Below, piece after piece: positions 12,373-22,726 of a DNA stretch of 64,000 bases. The DNA lies in assembly GCF_029168945.1 (NCBI RefSeq), contig NC_083603.1:41912396-41976395 (forward strand), in the 5' to 3' direction. This DNA is from Cannabis sativa. Taxonomy: Eukaryota > Streptophyta > Magnoliopsida > Rosales > Cannabaceae. Position 1 is the stretch's first letter; each line of letters opens with the position of its first letter. The notes under the pieces were generated by a model. The model searched no databases. It was not told where the DNA came from and saw only the letters and a list, made by a program, of their open reading frames with translations. The translations under genes were made by a program, and so were the position numbers.

Positions 12373-12880
12373 TGTTAGACTATATATATAGTGTATGTAA
12401 TATAGCATATACAATGATATGAAATGCGGAAAATAAACTTTAATCATATCAATAATATATGCGATGAAAGGATCGATGTACCTCCAACCATTGATCTTTG
12501 AGCTTCAATCCCTGCGATAGCTTCGGTATTGGAGTTCGGGCTTCCTCGCTCTCTCAACTCTCTTTAGATGGAATTTGCTGAATGAATTCAGAATGAGTGA
12601 GGAGCTCGGGGACCAAGACCCTATATTTATAGGTGAGATACTCCATCAGTATCTGCGCCACATTAATTGTCAGAATATTTTGACAATTAATTCAGGAAAT
12701 CAAATCAGGTAATGAATATAGAAATCTGACCATATATAGAATATTACATAATTGATTTTGTTCAGATTCAATGAATATAAAATATTCATTTATCAGAAAA
12801 TCAATTATTTATTTATTTCCTTAAATAGAAAATCATTTCCTTAATTAGAAAATAACTTCCATATATAAAATATTCTAATA
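12373..12880 (-). repeat. Copia 3' LTR
   Basis: 508 bp, in window orientation starting TGTTAGACTATATATATAG and ending TATTCTAATA. The ends form a short imperfect inverted repeat (TGTTAGA / TCTAATA). Equal in length to the other LTR, with about five substitutions. Confidence 0.95.
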
Positions 12881-12893
12881 TTCTCCCACTTGG
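12881..12893 (-). other. Copia polypurine tract
   Basis: On the minus strand AAGTGGGAGAA directly abuts the 3' LTR. Purine-rich tracts at this place prime plus-strand DNA synthesis in LTR elements. Confidence 0.8.
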
Positions 12894-13181
12894 TCAGCAT
12901 TTAAACTAAAATATTCAAACCCAACGTTCCTCATTATATAATAAACATACGAATCATAGCGACATGTCCTCATTATGAATCGAGTATTATCTTCCATGTA
13001 TTACAATACATTTATTATATAACAATGTACTTTATGTGGCAATGTACTTAAGTGAATAAACCCTAAACCTTATGTTTACTCAGGTCCTCTGAAATTTTTC
13101 TCAAATGTAAAATTAAGATGCGCATAAATATGAGAAAATCAAAAATAAGAGTTTCATTAATAATAACTTTATTTGTACAAA

Positions 13182-14730
13182 TTACATAAGGGAACCAAGT
13201 CCCATGTTCTCTACATGATCCTTGAATTTATGAGGTGGCAAGCCTTTTGTCATAGGATCGGCAATCATCAATTCAGTGCTAATGTGTTGAATGACCACTT
13301 TATTTTCCTTAACACGTTCTCTAATAGCTAAGTTCTTAATGTCGATGTGCTTGCTTCGACTTCCACTTTTGTTGTTCTTAGCCATGAAAACAGCAGCTGA
13401 ATTGTCACAGAACATCTTTAGCGGCCTTGCAATGGAATCAACCACTCTAAGGCCTGAAATGAAACTCTTTAGCCATACACCATGTGATGTAGCCTCAAAA
13501 CAAGAAACGAACTCAGCCTCCATAGTAGAAGTAGCAGTCAAGGTTTGTTTGTTACTCCTCCAGGACACAGCTCCACCAGCAAACATAAACACGTAACCAG
13601 ATGTAGATTTACGTGAATCAGTGCAACCAGCGAAATCTGAGTCTGAGTAGCCAACTACTTCTAGATTGTCAGTTCGTTTGAACATCAATTTGTAATCCTT
13701 AGTACCCTGAAGATACCTCATTACTTTCTTTGCAGCTTTCCAGTGGTCTATCCCCGGGTTACTCTGAAATCTTCCTAACATTCCGACAGAATAAGCAATG
13801 TCGGGTCTTGTGCACACCTGAGCATACATTAGGCTTCCGACAGCAGAAGCATAAGGAATGTTCTTCATTTGTTCTCTTTCAAAATCATTCTTTGGGCACT
13901 GACTCAAATTTAATTTATCACCCTTCATAATTGGAGCAACGCTCGGTGAACAATCTTTCATATGAAATCTTTCTAAAACTCTGTTGATGTAGGCTTCTTG
14001 AGATAAACCTAAGATACCTCGGTATCTATCTCTATGAATCTTAATGCCTATGACATAGGATGCTTCACCCATGTCTTTCATCTCAAAGTTCTTTGAAAGA
14101 AATTGTTTCACTTCACGTAGCAACCCTTTATCATTGGATGCAAGAAGAATATCGTCCACATATAAAACAAGAAAACAGATCTTACTCCCACTTTTCTTCA
14201 GGTATATGCATTGATCCATGACATTCTCTTCAAATCCAAAGGAAGAGATGACATCATGAAATTTTAAATACCATTGGCGGGATGCTTGTTTTAATCCATA
14301 GATGGACTTCTTGAGCTTGCATACCAAATCCTGACCTTCACTAGAGGAGAATCCTTCTGGTTGTTTCATGTATACCTCCTCCTCTAGATCACCATTCAGA
14401 AAAGCAGTTTTTACATCCATCTGCTCCAGCTCTAAATCAAAATGAGCAACTAATGCCAAGATGACTCTGAGGGAATCTTTCTTTGATACAGGAGAAAAAG
14501 TCTCCGTATAGTCAATTCCTTCCTCTTGAGTGAATCCTTTAGCAAACAAGTCTCGCTTTGTACCTCTCAGTGTTGCCTAATGAGTCTTTCTTAGTTTTAT
14601 AGACCCATTTACAGCCAATGGCTCTCGCCCCATTAGGCAACTTTACAAGTTCCCAGACTCTGTTGCACCTCATAGAATTCATTTCATCATCCATAGCATT
14701 GTACCACAATTTTGATTCTCTACACAACAT
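13182..14730 (-). pseudogene. Copia reverse transcriptase and RNase H (frameshifted)
   Basis: Two overlapping minus-strand frames. 14539-14730 encodes the start of the RT domain (WYNAMDDEMNSM, RAIGCKWVYKTK). 13182-14549 encodes the rest: FTQEEGIDYTETFSPV, MDVKTAFLNGDL, the catalytic LYVDDILLA, then connection and RNase H (VGYSDSDFAGCTDSRKSTSG, TATSTMEAEFVS, DNSAAVFMAKN), ending before the 3' LTR. The frames meet within RYKARLV, where one extra T at about 14543-14546 shifts the reading frame and adds an immediate stop. All visible RT and RNase H motifs are otherwise intact, in keeping with recent inactivation. Upstream it continues into the linker at 14720-15067. Confidence 0.9.
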
Positions 14731-15933
14731 AGTCTTTGTAAATCTTTGGTTTGATAGGTCTAGTAGATCTTCTTAAGACTTCACCAACAGGCTCTTGGGG
14801 AGCAGCAACAGGTTCAGCAGGTTGTTCAACAGTTGCAGGCAACTCTTGAACATTTTGATCTACTGGATTATCATTACCAACTTGTGGATCTTCAGTGATT
14901 GGTAATGGTTGTTCAACATTCGTTTGAACTACAGGAGTGTTAACCATTATCAATCTTGCTTTTGAAGTGGAAGGTTCTGAAGGATCTTTCTCAGGACCTA
15001 AGTCCTTTGATTGATCACTCCCACTGATCAAGGCATTCTCAAGAAATTTTGCATTCCTTGATTCCACAATTCTTGTGCTATGAGATGGACAATAAAACTT
15101 GTAACCTTTAGACTTTTCAAATGTACCCTATAAAGAATCCGCTTATGGTCCTTGGGTCCAATTTCTTCTCTTGTGGATTATATATTCTGACTTCAGATGG
15201 ACATCCCCAAATGCGTACATGATTCAAACTTGGTTTCCAACCTTTCCATAATTCAAAAGGAGTTTTTGAGACTGCCTTTGTTGGAACTCGGTTTAATATG
15301 TACACGGATGTCTTTAATGCTTCAGTCCACAAGGATTTAGGAAGATTAGAGTTGCTACTAAGCATACTCCGCACCATGTCCATTAATGTTCGGTTTCTTC
15401 TTTCTGCAACACCATTTTGCTCGGGTGTACCGGGCAAGGTGTAATGGGCAACAATCCCATTTTCTTCAAGAAACTTCGCAAATGCACCAGGTGCTTGTCC
15501 ATCTTCTGTGTATCTACCATAATACTCACCTCCTCTATCTGATCTCACTATCTTAATTTGCTTGTTGCATTGTTTCTCTACTTCAGCTTTAAATATCTTA
15601 AAGACATCTAATGCTTCACTTTTATTATGAAGTAAGTAGATATACATGTAGCGTGAGTAATCATCTATGAATGAGATGAAGTATTTCTGACCATGTGACT
15701 CCATATCTGGACTACATATATCAGTATGTATGATTTCTAATATTTCAGAACTCCTATGGACACCAGTTTTGACAGACTTGGAGGTTTGCTTTCCCTTAAT
15801 GCAATCCACACAAGTATCAAAGTCAGTAAAATCTAAGGTATTGAGTACCCCATCTTTTACCAACCTTTTAATTCTATCAATGGAGATATGTCCCAATCTC
15901 CGGTGCCACAATGTACAGGAATCCTCTTTCATA
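14722..15933. repeat. 1.2-kb direct repeat, left copy
   Basis: 1212 bp nearly identical, in the same orientation, to 18747-19958. The few differences seen are single substitutions and small indels (for example at 15118-15128, 15335-15345, 15519, 15539, 15583, 15747). The copies flank the CACTA element. Confidence 0.9.
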
Positions 15934-15953
15934 CCAGATTCTAATAAATACAC
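14722..15953 (-). pseudogene. Copia integrase and linker, copy 1 (left duplicate)
   Basis: Minus-strand frame 15117-15953 holds the HHCC zinc-binding region (WHRRLGHIS...CVDCIKGK) and the DDE core: [30 protein letters not shown] and [16 protein letters not shown]. It stops at about 15117 because of a small indel (left TTTCAAATGTACCC versus TTTCAGCGTACCC in the right copy); the linker frame resumes at 15067-14720 with SLLQ-type text and RRSTRPIKPKIYKDYVV. The stretch 14722-15933 is about 99% identical to 18747-19958. Its 5' side (15934-15952, 19 bp) is not shared, and the CACTA end follows directly. Confidence 0.88.
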
Positions 15954-16977
15954 ACTACTACAAAAAGGGGTATTTTCGTCGTTTTATAAGTGACATATAA
16001 AGATTTTACGTCGGTCTACAGAACCGACGTGTAATCCGTAGACGTAAATAGTGCTTTATTTGCGTCGTTTTTAAAAAGACGCAAAATACAATTTTCGTCA
16101 TTTGAAAACCGACGCTAAAAAATTACTTTTCTATTTTATTTTAAGCGTCGGTTAAAAAGTGACGCTAAATGTGTCATGGCATTTTAAAATTGTCACAAAA
16201 AACTTATTCCGTCGGTTTAAAAATGTCATATCTATTACGAAAAAACTTTTTTTTTTTACCTATTGCGTCACTTATAAAATGAAGCACAAATATAAGTAAG
16301 GGAAAATTGCAAACTAAATATAAACTAATTACATATACAAAAGATAACAACCATAAAACTTGTTTCTCAGATTATGCATGAAAAATCTTTCAACACAAAC
16401 TATTAGCTAATTAACTATATCATGTTTGAAGAAATAATGAACCTATTTTTGAAATTGACAAATGACAACTAAATCAAAATTTACAATTTAGTTTGGTAAC
16501 GAGAAGCATTCAATTTGAATTGACAGAGACAAACAAACCATACAACATTTGATAAGCAAACACCAAACAAAGATAAGCAAAAATTGCCATTTTGTTGAAC
16601 TAGTTTCACCTCTGCATTAGCCTTTTAAATAAGAGAGCAAATATTACTCATCTGATTGTCAATGCATCCTGACATTAATATATATCCTTTATATTACAAC
16701 AAAAGGAACAATAAATATACAACCTCTTTTTTCAAATTAAACTATACAAACTCTAAAAAAATTTCTTCTCTTCTTTTCAAATATTTCCAGCAATTATCAC
16801 TTTCCACATATGATATGAGTAAGTCCTACTTACTCCAATCTAGTCATTGTAATCCATGAAATATTTCACAATTGACAATATTCCATATCCACACAAAGTG
16901 AGAATATAAATTTTCTTAGATACACTTGTACAAACAACCTAAACTGAATTGAAAATAGTCTAAGCATCATAACATAC

Positions 16978-17445
16978 CTGTGTTGTAGGTCTTCCCTTTC
17001 CTGAGAAGAACCCGTCAATCAAAACTGCGAGTGGTGTGAGTCCCTTTATAGCAATGTACATTGGAATATTAACTCCCTTCAAGCTTGCCAAGGCAAATGC
17101 CACATTAGCATTATAGAACAATGACACTGGAAGAAGCTTCTTGGCAGTTGACATCTCTAATCCTTTAGCTTTTGTATACCCTGATCTTCGACCAGAGTAT
17201 ATATAAGAGCTGCAATGGCCAATTGCTACCCCAAAAAAATAGAGAGAAAGACAGAAATTAATCACCCTTCAACTTTGAATTTTCAATAAATAAGTACAGT
17301 TTCTGAAAATTAAAAGATTATTGTCTGTTTCATTAGGTAATACCTGCACAGTGAGAAGTGTCAATATAAATATTGCATAAGAATGGCTTTGTTAATAAAG
17401 ACCATGGCCATGGAAGCAATCCCATATGACAAAGCAGCAAACAAA
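16978..17445 (-). pseudogene. captured nucleotide-sugar transporter fragment
   Basis: Two consecutive exons with the intron between them, on the minus strand. Exon 17344-17445 gives FAALSYGIASMAMVFINKAI and then a frameshift before LTLLTVQ-like text. Exon 16978-17225 gives AIGHCSSYIYSG...AKGLEMSTAKKLLPVSLFYN...SLKGVNIPMYIAIKGLTPLAVLIDGFFSGKGRPTTQ. This is the transmembrane core of plant nucleotide-sugar transporters (NST/TPT superfamily). Both exons keep AG acceptors and GT donors, so genomic DNA, not cDNA, was captured. It is only a small part of the usual ~340 aa protein and lies inside the CACTA element. The wider ORF at 16960-17265 runs past both splice sites. Confidence 0.8.
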
Positions 17446-17585
17446 CTATGAAAATAAATCTAAATTACAGAAAAATAATTACAACCCAAATAATAACTTA
17501 CAAATCAATAATTCCCATTCAATTTCATCAAATCCCAATTGTAATTTTAGGCTTTGGAGTTCACCACTTAAGTCATTAATGAGAA

Positions 17586-17945
17586 TTGATAACTTTTTTC
17601 ATTGTGACAAATAATCAAACGTCTGGGCCACATTGTATTTTGTGTTGTTGTTTACAACACGTAACTATGGAGGGAGAGTTTTACCACAAGTCATGCTTTA
17701 CGTGTAATCATGGTGGTTGCTTCCTGTCAACATCATCCTATGCTGCTTTGGATGGAATTCTTTACTCCAAGCACCACTTTGCCCAGTTATTCAAGGAGAA
17801 GGGAAGCTATAATCACCTAATTAAAACTTCTTCAATGAAGAAAAATGGAGTTCTATTAAATCAACAAAAGCCTGAGATAATAGACAAAACTAAAGCTGAA
17901 GAAGGAACAGAAGTAAACCCAGATGAGGATTCAGTCCAAACATAA
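17586..17945 (+). pseudogene. captured LIM-domain protein fragment
   Basis: The open frame encodes VTMEGEFYHKSCFTCNHGGC, then a second zinc-binding half with SSYAALDGILYSKHHFAQLF and KEKGSYNHLIK, then an acidic tail ending at TAA 17943-17945. This is the second LIM domain plus C-terminus of plant WLIM/PLIM actin-bundling proteins (family knowledge). The first LIM domain and the leading Cys pair are missing or altered, so it is a fragment captured by the CACTA element, on the opposite strand to the transporter piece. Confidence 0.8.
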
Positions 17946-18065
17946 TTAGAGTGGATGAATAAATAGGGTCACCTATGAAAGAAAATAAAACGAGTAAAAA
18001 ATGACAAAGAAAACTTGTATTGACTTATTTCTCACCGTAGAGACTATGAGACAGAGTGAGGCTCC

Positions 18066-18161
18066 ATGAAGGTGGCTGCCGAGAAAGGGAAGATCTACTT
18101 CGTTCAGTACTTAGGAGACGATGGAGTGTTTTGGGCAAAGGGTTACCGCGAGGGTGAATAT
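18066..18161 (+). pseudogene. possible third captured exon in the CACTA element
   Basis: An ATG at 18066 opens 32 codons, MKVAAEKGKIYFVQYLGDDG then VFWAKGYREG, with codon use unlike the surrounding AT-rich DNA, followed at once by a (TA)n run. It reads like a coding exon but I do not recognise the family. It could be a fragment of another gene or chance. Confidence 0.35.
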
Positions 18162-18681
18162 ATATATATATTATAGCAATTAAGCATAATACAAAAAGTT
18201 ACACAGAAAAATCACAATCCAAGTGAAGATTTAGAAGAAGAGTTATCGAGGGTCAAAGAAAAAGGGTAATGTGAGGGTTGTAAGGGAAAGAGAAGCAGAG
18301 TGGTTGACGGTGGAGGATCGACAATGGAGACGAAGAGGAGAGCGGAGCGGTCGACGATGGAGGATCGACAATGGGTCGAAGAAGGCAAATCCTCAGAGCT
18401 TTTTTGTCTTCAAAACGATTGAAGACGAATGTGAACAGTGGGATCGATTTGGGGGTTTAGGGATTTAGAAGTTGTTCCTCGCTATTTTATTTCTCGTCAA
18501 TTTTAAAAGCTGACAAAACTTTTACTCGATTACAATTAACCGACGAGATAAGATCTCCATTTTTAATTTTTCTTTGCTTTCTTTGCCGTCAGTTTTATTT
18601 GTAGCGTCATTTTACTATACGACGCAAATCAATATTTTTTAATGGCGTTTAGTAAGCGACAGTCCTATCTTTTGCACACTA

Positions 18682-18732
18682 TTCACGTCGGTCAACGCTG
18701 TGAATAGTAGCGTTGACCGACGCAAAAACTAG
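18682..18732. repeat. nested inverted repeat at the CACTA right end
   Basis: CGTCGGTCAACGCT and AGCGTTGACCGACG (14 bp each, perfect) flank GTGAATAGT, which itself pairs with ACTATTCAC just outside the left arm. It sits 10 bp inside the terminal inverted repeat, so it is probably part of the subterminal transposase-binding array. Confidence 0.7.
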
Positions 18733-18746
18733 TTTTTGTAGTAGTG

Positions 18747-19958
18747 ACACAACATAGTCTTTGTAAATCTTTGGTTTGATAGGTCTAGTAGATCTTCTTA
18801 AGACTTCACCAACAGGCTCTTGGGGAGCAGCAACAGGTTCAGCAGGTTGTTCAACAGTTGCAGGCAACTCTTGAACATTTTGATCTACTGGATTATCATT
18901 ACCAACTTGTGGATCTTCAGTGATTGGTAATGGTTGTTCAACATTCGTTTGAACTACAGGAGTGTTAACCATTATCAATCTTGCTTTTGAAGTGGAAGGT
19001 TCTGAAGGATCTTTCTCAGGACCTAAGTCCTTTGATTGATCACTCCCACTGATCAAGGCATTCTCAAGAAATTTTGCATTCCTTGATTCCACAATTCTTG
19101 TGCTATGAGATGGACAATAAAACTTGTAACCTTTAGACTTTTCAGCGTACCCTATAAAGAATCCGCTTATGGTCCTTGGGTCCAATTTCTTCTCTTGTGG
19201 ATTATATATTCTGACTTCAGATGGACATCCCCAAATGCGTACATGATTCAAACTTGGTTTCCAACCTTTCCATAATTCAAAAGGAGTTTTTGAGACTGCC
19301 TTTGTTGGAACTCGGTTTAATATGTACACGGATGTCTTTAATGCTTCAGTCCACAATGATTTAGGAAGATTAGAGTTGCTACTAAGCATACTCCGCACCA
19401 TGTCCATTAATGTTCGGTTTCTTCTTTCTGCAACACCATTTTGCTCGGGTGTACCGGGCAAGGTGTAATGGGCAACAATCCCATTTTCTTCAAGAAACTT
19501 CGCAAATGCACCAGGTGCTTGTCCATCTTCTGTGTCTCTACCATAATACTCACCTCCTCTATCTCGATCTCACTATCTTAATTTGCTTGTTGCATTGTTT
19601 CTCTACTTGACTTTAAATATCTTAAAGACATCTAATGCTTCACTTTTATTATGAAGTAAGTAGATATACATGTAGCGTGAGTAATCATCTATGAATGAGA
19701 TGAAGTATTTCTGACCATGTGACTCCATATCTGGACTACATATATCAGTATGTATGATTTCTAATATTTCGGTAACTCCTATGGACACCAGTTTTGACAG
19801 ACTTGGAGGTTTGCTTTCCCTTAATGCAATCCACACAAGTATCAAAGTCAGTAAAATCTAAGGTATTGAGTACCCCATCTTTTACCAACCTTTTAATTCT
19901 ATCAATGGAGATATGTCCCAATCTCCGGTGCCACAATGTACAGGAATCCTCTTTCATA
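18747..19958. repeat. 1.2-kb direct repeat, right copy
   Basis: Same orientation as 14722-15933 and about 99% identical. Its right boundary (CTTTCATA|ACAC) continues into the normal protease region, so this copy sits in its natural place relative to gag and protease. Confidence 0.9.
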
Positions 19959-20400
19959 ACACATCTTTTAGTGCCAGCGTGAACATGCATAACATTATTA
20001 GTGGTATTATTTTGTAAATTAAGGCAGTAAAGACCATCAGACAAAATACCATTTTCAACACATTCAGATTTATAATATAAATTAAAATATTTGTCTGAAA
20101 ATGTAAAGGAAAAACCAAAGGGTATAAGTCTTGAAACTGAAATCAAGTTTCTAGAGAAACTTGGTACATAAAAGGTCTTTTCTAACTTTAAAATAAAACC
20201 ATTACTTAAAACTAAATTGCATGTTCCAATAGCTTCCACATGTGAGCCCATCTTGTTTCCAGATAAGATGCTTTGCTCACTTGCCACTGACTTCCTTAGA
20301 TTTTGAATATCCTGCAAGGAATTTGTTATGTGAATTGTTGAACCGGAATCAATCCACCATGTGTTAAGATTAACATTAGCCATATTAGATTCATAACATA

Positions 20401-21216
20401 CTAAGGAAATTGGATTACCTTTGTCATCCATCCATTTCTTGAACTGGCTGCACTCCCTTTTCGCATGTCCCTTTTGTTTACAAAAGAAACATTTGATGGA
20501 ATTTTCTTTATGGCAGCCTTGGGAGCCATGGGCTTTTTCCCTTTGTTCTTCTTGAATGACTTGCGTTTCTTAGGTTGAGTGGTCAGGTGAACACTTTCTC
20601 CTTGCTCCTGTAGGAGCCTGGCTTCCTCTTGAACACACATGGTCATCAATTCATTGATAGTCCATTTTTCTTTATGTGTGTTGTAGGAAATTTTGAAAGG
20701 CCCATAATGTGAAGGAAGATTGTGAAGGATGTAATGAACCAGGAAGGTATCAGGAATGATAACGTCGAGTTTCTTCAAATGAGCAGTGATGTCCCTCATT
20801 TTAGAAATATGTTCTCGAACTCCTTTAACACCGGTGAGTTTTGTGGACGAGAACTCTTGGATGAGGTTGATGAACAAAGATTTATCTGAAGTGTCAAACT
20901 GCTCATCCATAACTTTGATAAAGTCTTTCACCTTCTCAGGTGGCTCCACCGATCCACGCATTCCCATAGGAATTCTAGACATAATGAACATGATGCAGAG
21001 ACGATTAGATTGCTCCCACTTTTCACGCAAAGGCAATCTCGAAGCAGTGCTAGTATCAGTGATAGCATCTGGTTCATCTTTCCTTATTGCATAATCCATG
21101 TCAGTGCAAGCTAGGTGGAGAAGAACTCGTTCCTTCCAGATTTTGAAGTTGTCACTCCTAAGCTCAGGGATTTCACTAGTGATTTCAGCATATTTAGAGG
21201 TGGATGAAATAGCTGC
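20401..21216 (-). pseudogene. Copia gag (frameshifted before the zinc knuckle)
   Basis: The capsid-like frame reads back from 21216 (EIPELRSDNFKIWKERVLLH) through MDYAIRKDEPDA and WEQSNRLCIMFIM to PKKRKSFKKNKGKK. The zinc knuckle CFFCKQKGHAKREC (20450-20491, CCHC pattern) is in another frame, the one used by protease, so an indel near 20510-20525 separates them. No ATG precedes the conserved start; instead TCTTGCAG|CT occurs at about 21212, which looks like a splice acceptor, so the natural start may lie in an upstream exon or at 21099. Confidence 0.85.
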
Positions 21217-21307
21217 AAGAGTAGGATTACAAAAATTTAGATGTTAAAAGAATTGAGGCTTTAATGAATTCATGTTTTACCAATGTAGAAACATGATGAA
21301 GATGAAA

Positions 21308-21680
21308 ATTTTATTAAATCTAAAATTGCCTGTGGGCTAAATTTTAAATCTAATAAAATTAGATGAACTTTATGATAGATTTAATGAAGTATTTAATTTA
21401 GAAATAATGGAGGAATGAAATCTATCTTTAATTAACATTTGTGATAACACTATTAAATCAAATCCTCATAACTCCCTGTGGGGTAAATTAAGAGAATTTA
21501 ACTTAATATATTATCCTAATTAATTATAAAAATATAATAAAATCCCTGTGGGGTAAAATTATTATATCCAAATAATTAATTACAAGTTTTGTCCATTAAG
21601 GTGAATTTTAATTAATATATAATTTTATATAATTAAAGATGCTGTGGCTACTCCCTAATTATAAAAAATTATATTTTCAC
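21308..21680 (-). repeat. four successive hairpins with a conserved loop
   Basis: Four AT-rich inverted repeats lie in a row, each with a GC-rich loop. In window orientation the loops are GCCTGTGGGCT (about 21328), CCCTGTGGGGT (21474), CCCTGTGGGGT (21544) and GCTGTGGCT (21641). The arms are clear, for example TAATTAATTATAAAAATATA against TAATTAATTATTTGGATATA for the third. On the element's sense strand the loops read ACCCCACAGGG. The stems were judged by eye. Confidence 0.6.
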
Positions 21681-22448
21681 TTTAGACATTAGGTATTGGG
21701 CTCTACCTAAAAGTAATTTCGTTATTAACATAATAGACAATCACTGAGATTAGTGCTCCTAGTGTGGTCGTCCGAAGATCATTAAAAACCATTCTAGATA
21801 TGAGCATTTGTCCCAGGTTCATGTTTTCTTATGTCAAACCACAAAACTACTTACGTTTTATTCATATTTTATTCATTTTATAAAGTTTTATGAATATTTT
21901 ATGAATAATTTTATGAAGTTTTATGAAACTTAATTGCTAAATAAAATATTCAACCTATCTTAATGTTTGAATATTTCTAAATATATCTAGCACTATAAAA
22001 GGAATTTATGTATAGCATTTAAATCATACAAATCCAAATTAATTGCATTAAACATAAATTTGTCAAATAAATACAAAATAATACAATTAATGTATGATTA
22101 TTAATTAAATGCTAATTCCTTAATATGAAATTAATGGCAGATTTTTCAAAATTAATTTAGACAATAAATTGCATAAATTTGGTAATATATAATTAAATGC
22201 ACAAATTAGCACAATTTTTACATGCCTAAATAAATCATGTAATAAATTACCAAATTTAAACAAATTTCCATTTTCAAGTTATATTATATATATGTATTAA
22301 ACAAAAATGGAAAATTAACTAAATGCAATTTATTGACTAAATTAACACACAAAATAGGAAAATAATTAATATTCCAAATAAATAAAAAATTTATCAAAAA
22401 TTCGGAATTATTCCTTTTTTTTTTTTTTTTTGAAAAATCCATACTGCC

Positions 22449-22726
22449 AAACGACATGTCGTTTTTTATATTCTAAAGTGTGCAGAAAACGTATAAAAAC
22501 GACGTGTCGTTTTCCCTAAGGTAAAAACGACATGTCGTTTCATCCATGAAGAGGCTGCCTCAGAAGACGGAAAACGACATGTCGTTTTCCACAATGTGAA
22601 AAACGACATGTCGTTTTTCAACAACGACAACTAAATGTAGGCTATCAAACGACACGTCATTTTTGACAAACGACACGTCGTTTTGGGCAAACGACACGTC
22701 GTTTTTTGGCAAACGACATGTCGTTT
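22449..22726. repeat. array of nine 16-bp palindromes
   Basis: AAACGAC(R)(Y)GTCGTTT occurs at 22449, 22497, 22525, 22572, 22601, 22647, 22668, 22689 and 22711. The centre is AT, GT or AC; the copy at 22647 has one change (GTCATTT). Spacing varies (21-48 bp), shortest at the right end. Between copies the sequence is not repeated. An open minus-strand frame (22657-22848) crosses part of it and is not thought to be a gene. Confidence 0.9.

Larger units (their letters stand above)
15953..18746. mobile_element. Non-autonomous CACTA transposon carrying gene fragments (Pack-CACTA)
   Basis: 2794 bp bounded by perfect 14-bp inverted repeats CACTACTACAAAAA (15953-15966 and 18733-18746) and flanked by ACA on both sides (15950-15952, 18747-18749), the 3-bp duplication expected for CACTA/EnSpm elements. 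The subterminal regions contain many short direct and inverted copies of GACGC, CCGACG and GTCGGT motifs (about 15975-16240 and 18480-18725), typical transposase-binding arrays. No TnpA/TnpD-like frame is present, so it is non-autonomous. The interior includes exons of a nucleotide-sugar transporter (minus) and a LIM-domain protein (plus). Confidence 0.88.
18679..20431 (-). pseudogene. Copia protease, integrase and linker, copy 2 (right duplicate)
   Basis: Minus-strand frame from 20431 gives NPISLVCYESNM, the protease active site WWIDSGSTIHITN, then the pre-integrase and HHCC region WHRRLGHIS...[12 protein letters not shown]. Frame changes follow at about 19770 (GGTAACT versus GAACT in copy 1), 19610 (two bases short) and 19563 (an extra C), after which 19461-18750 reads the distal integrase ([16 protein letters not shown]) and linker. 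The frame then runs into the CACTA end at 18746. Compared with the left copy this one is more damaged. Confidence 0.87.

Noticed and set aside
22449..22726. Palindrome array as a CRISPR array
   Set aside because: Plant nuclear DNA, irregular spacing, palindromic 16-bp units and no spacer structure of constant length.
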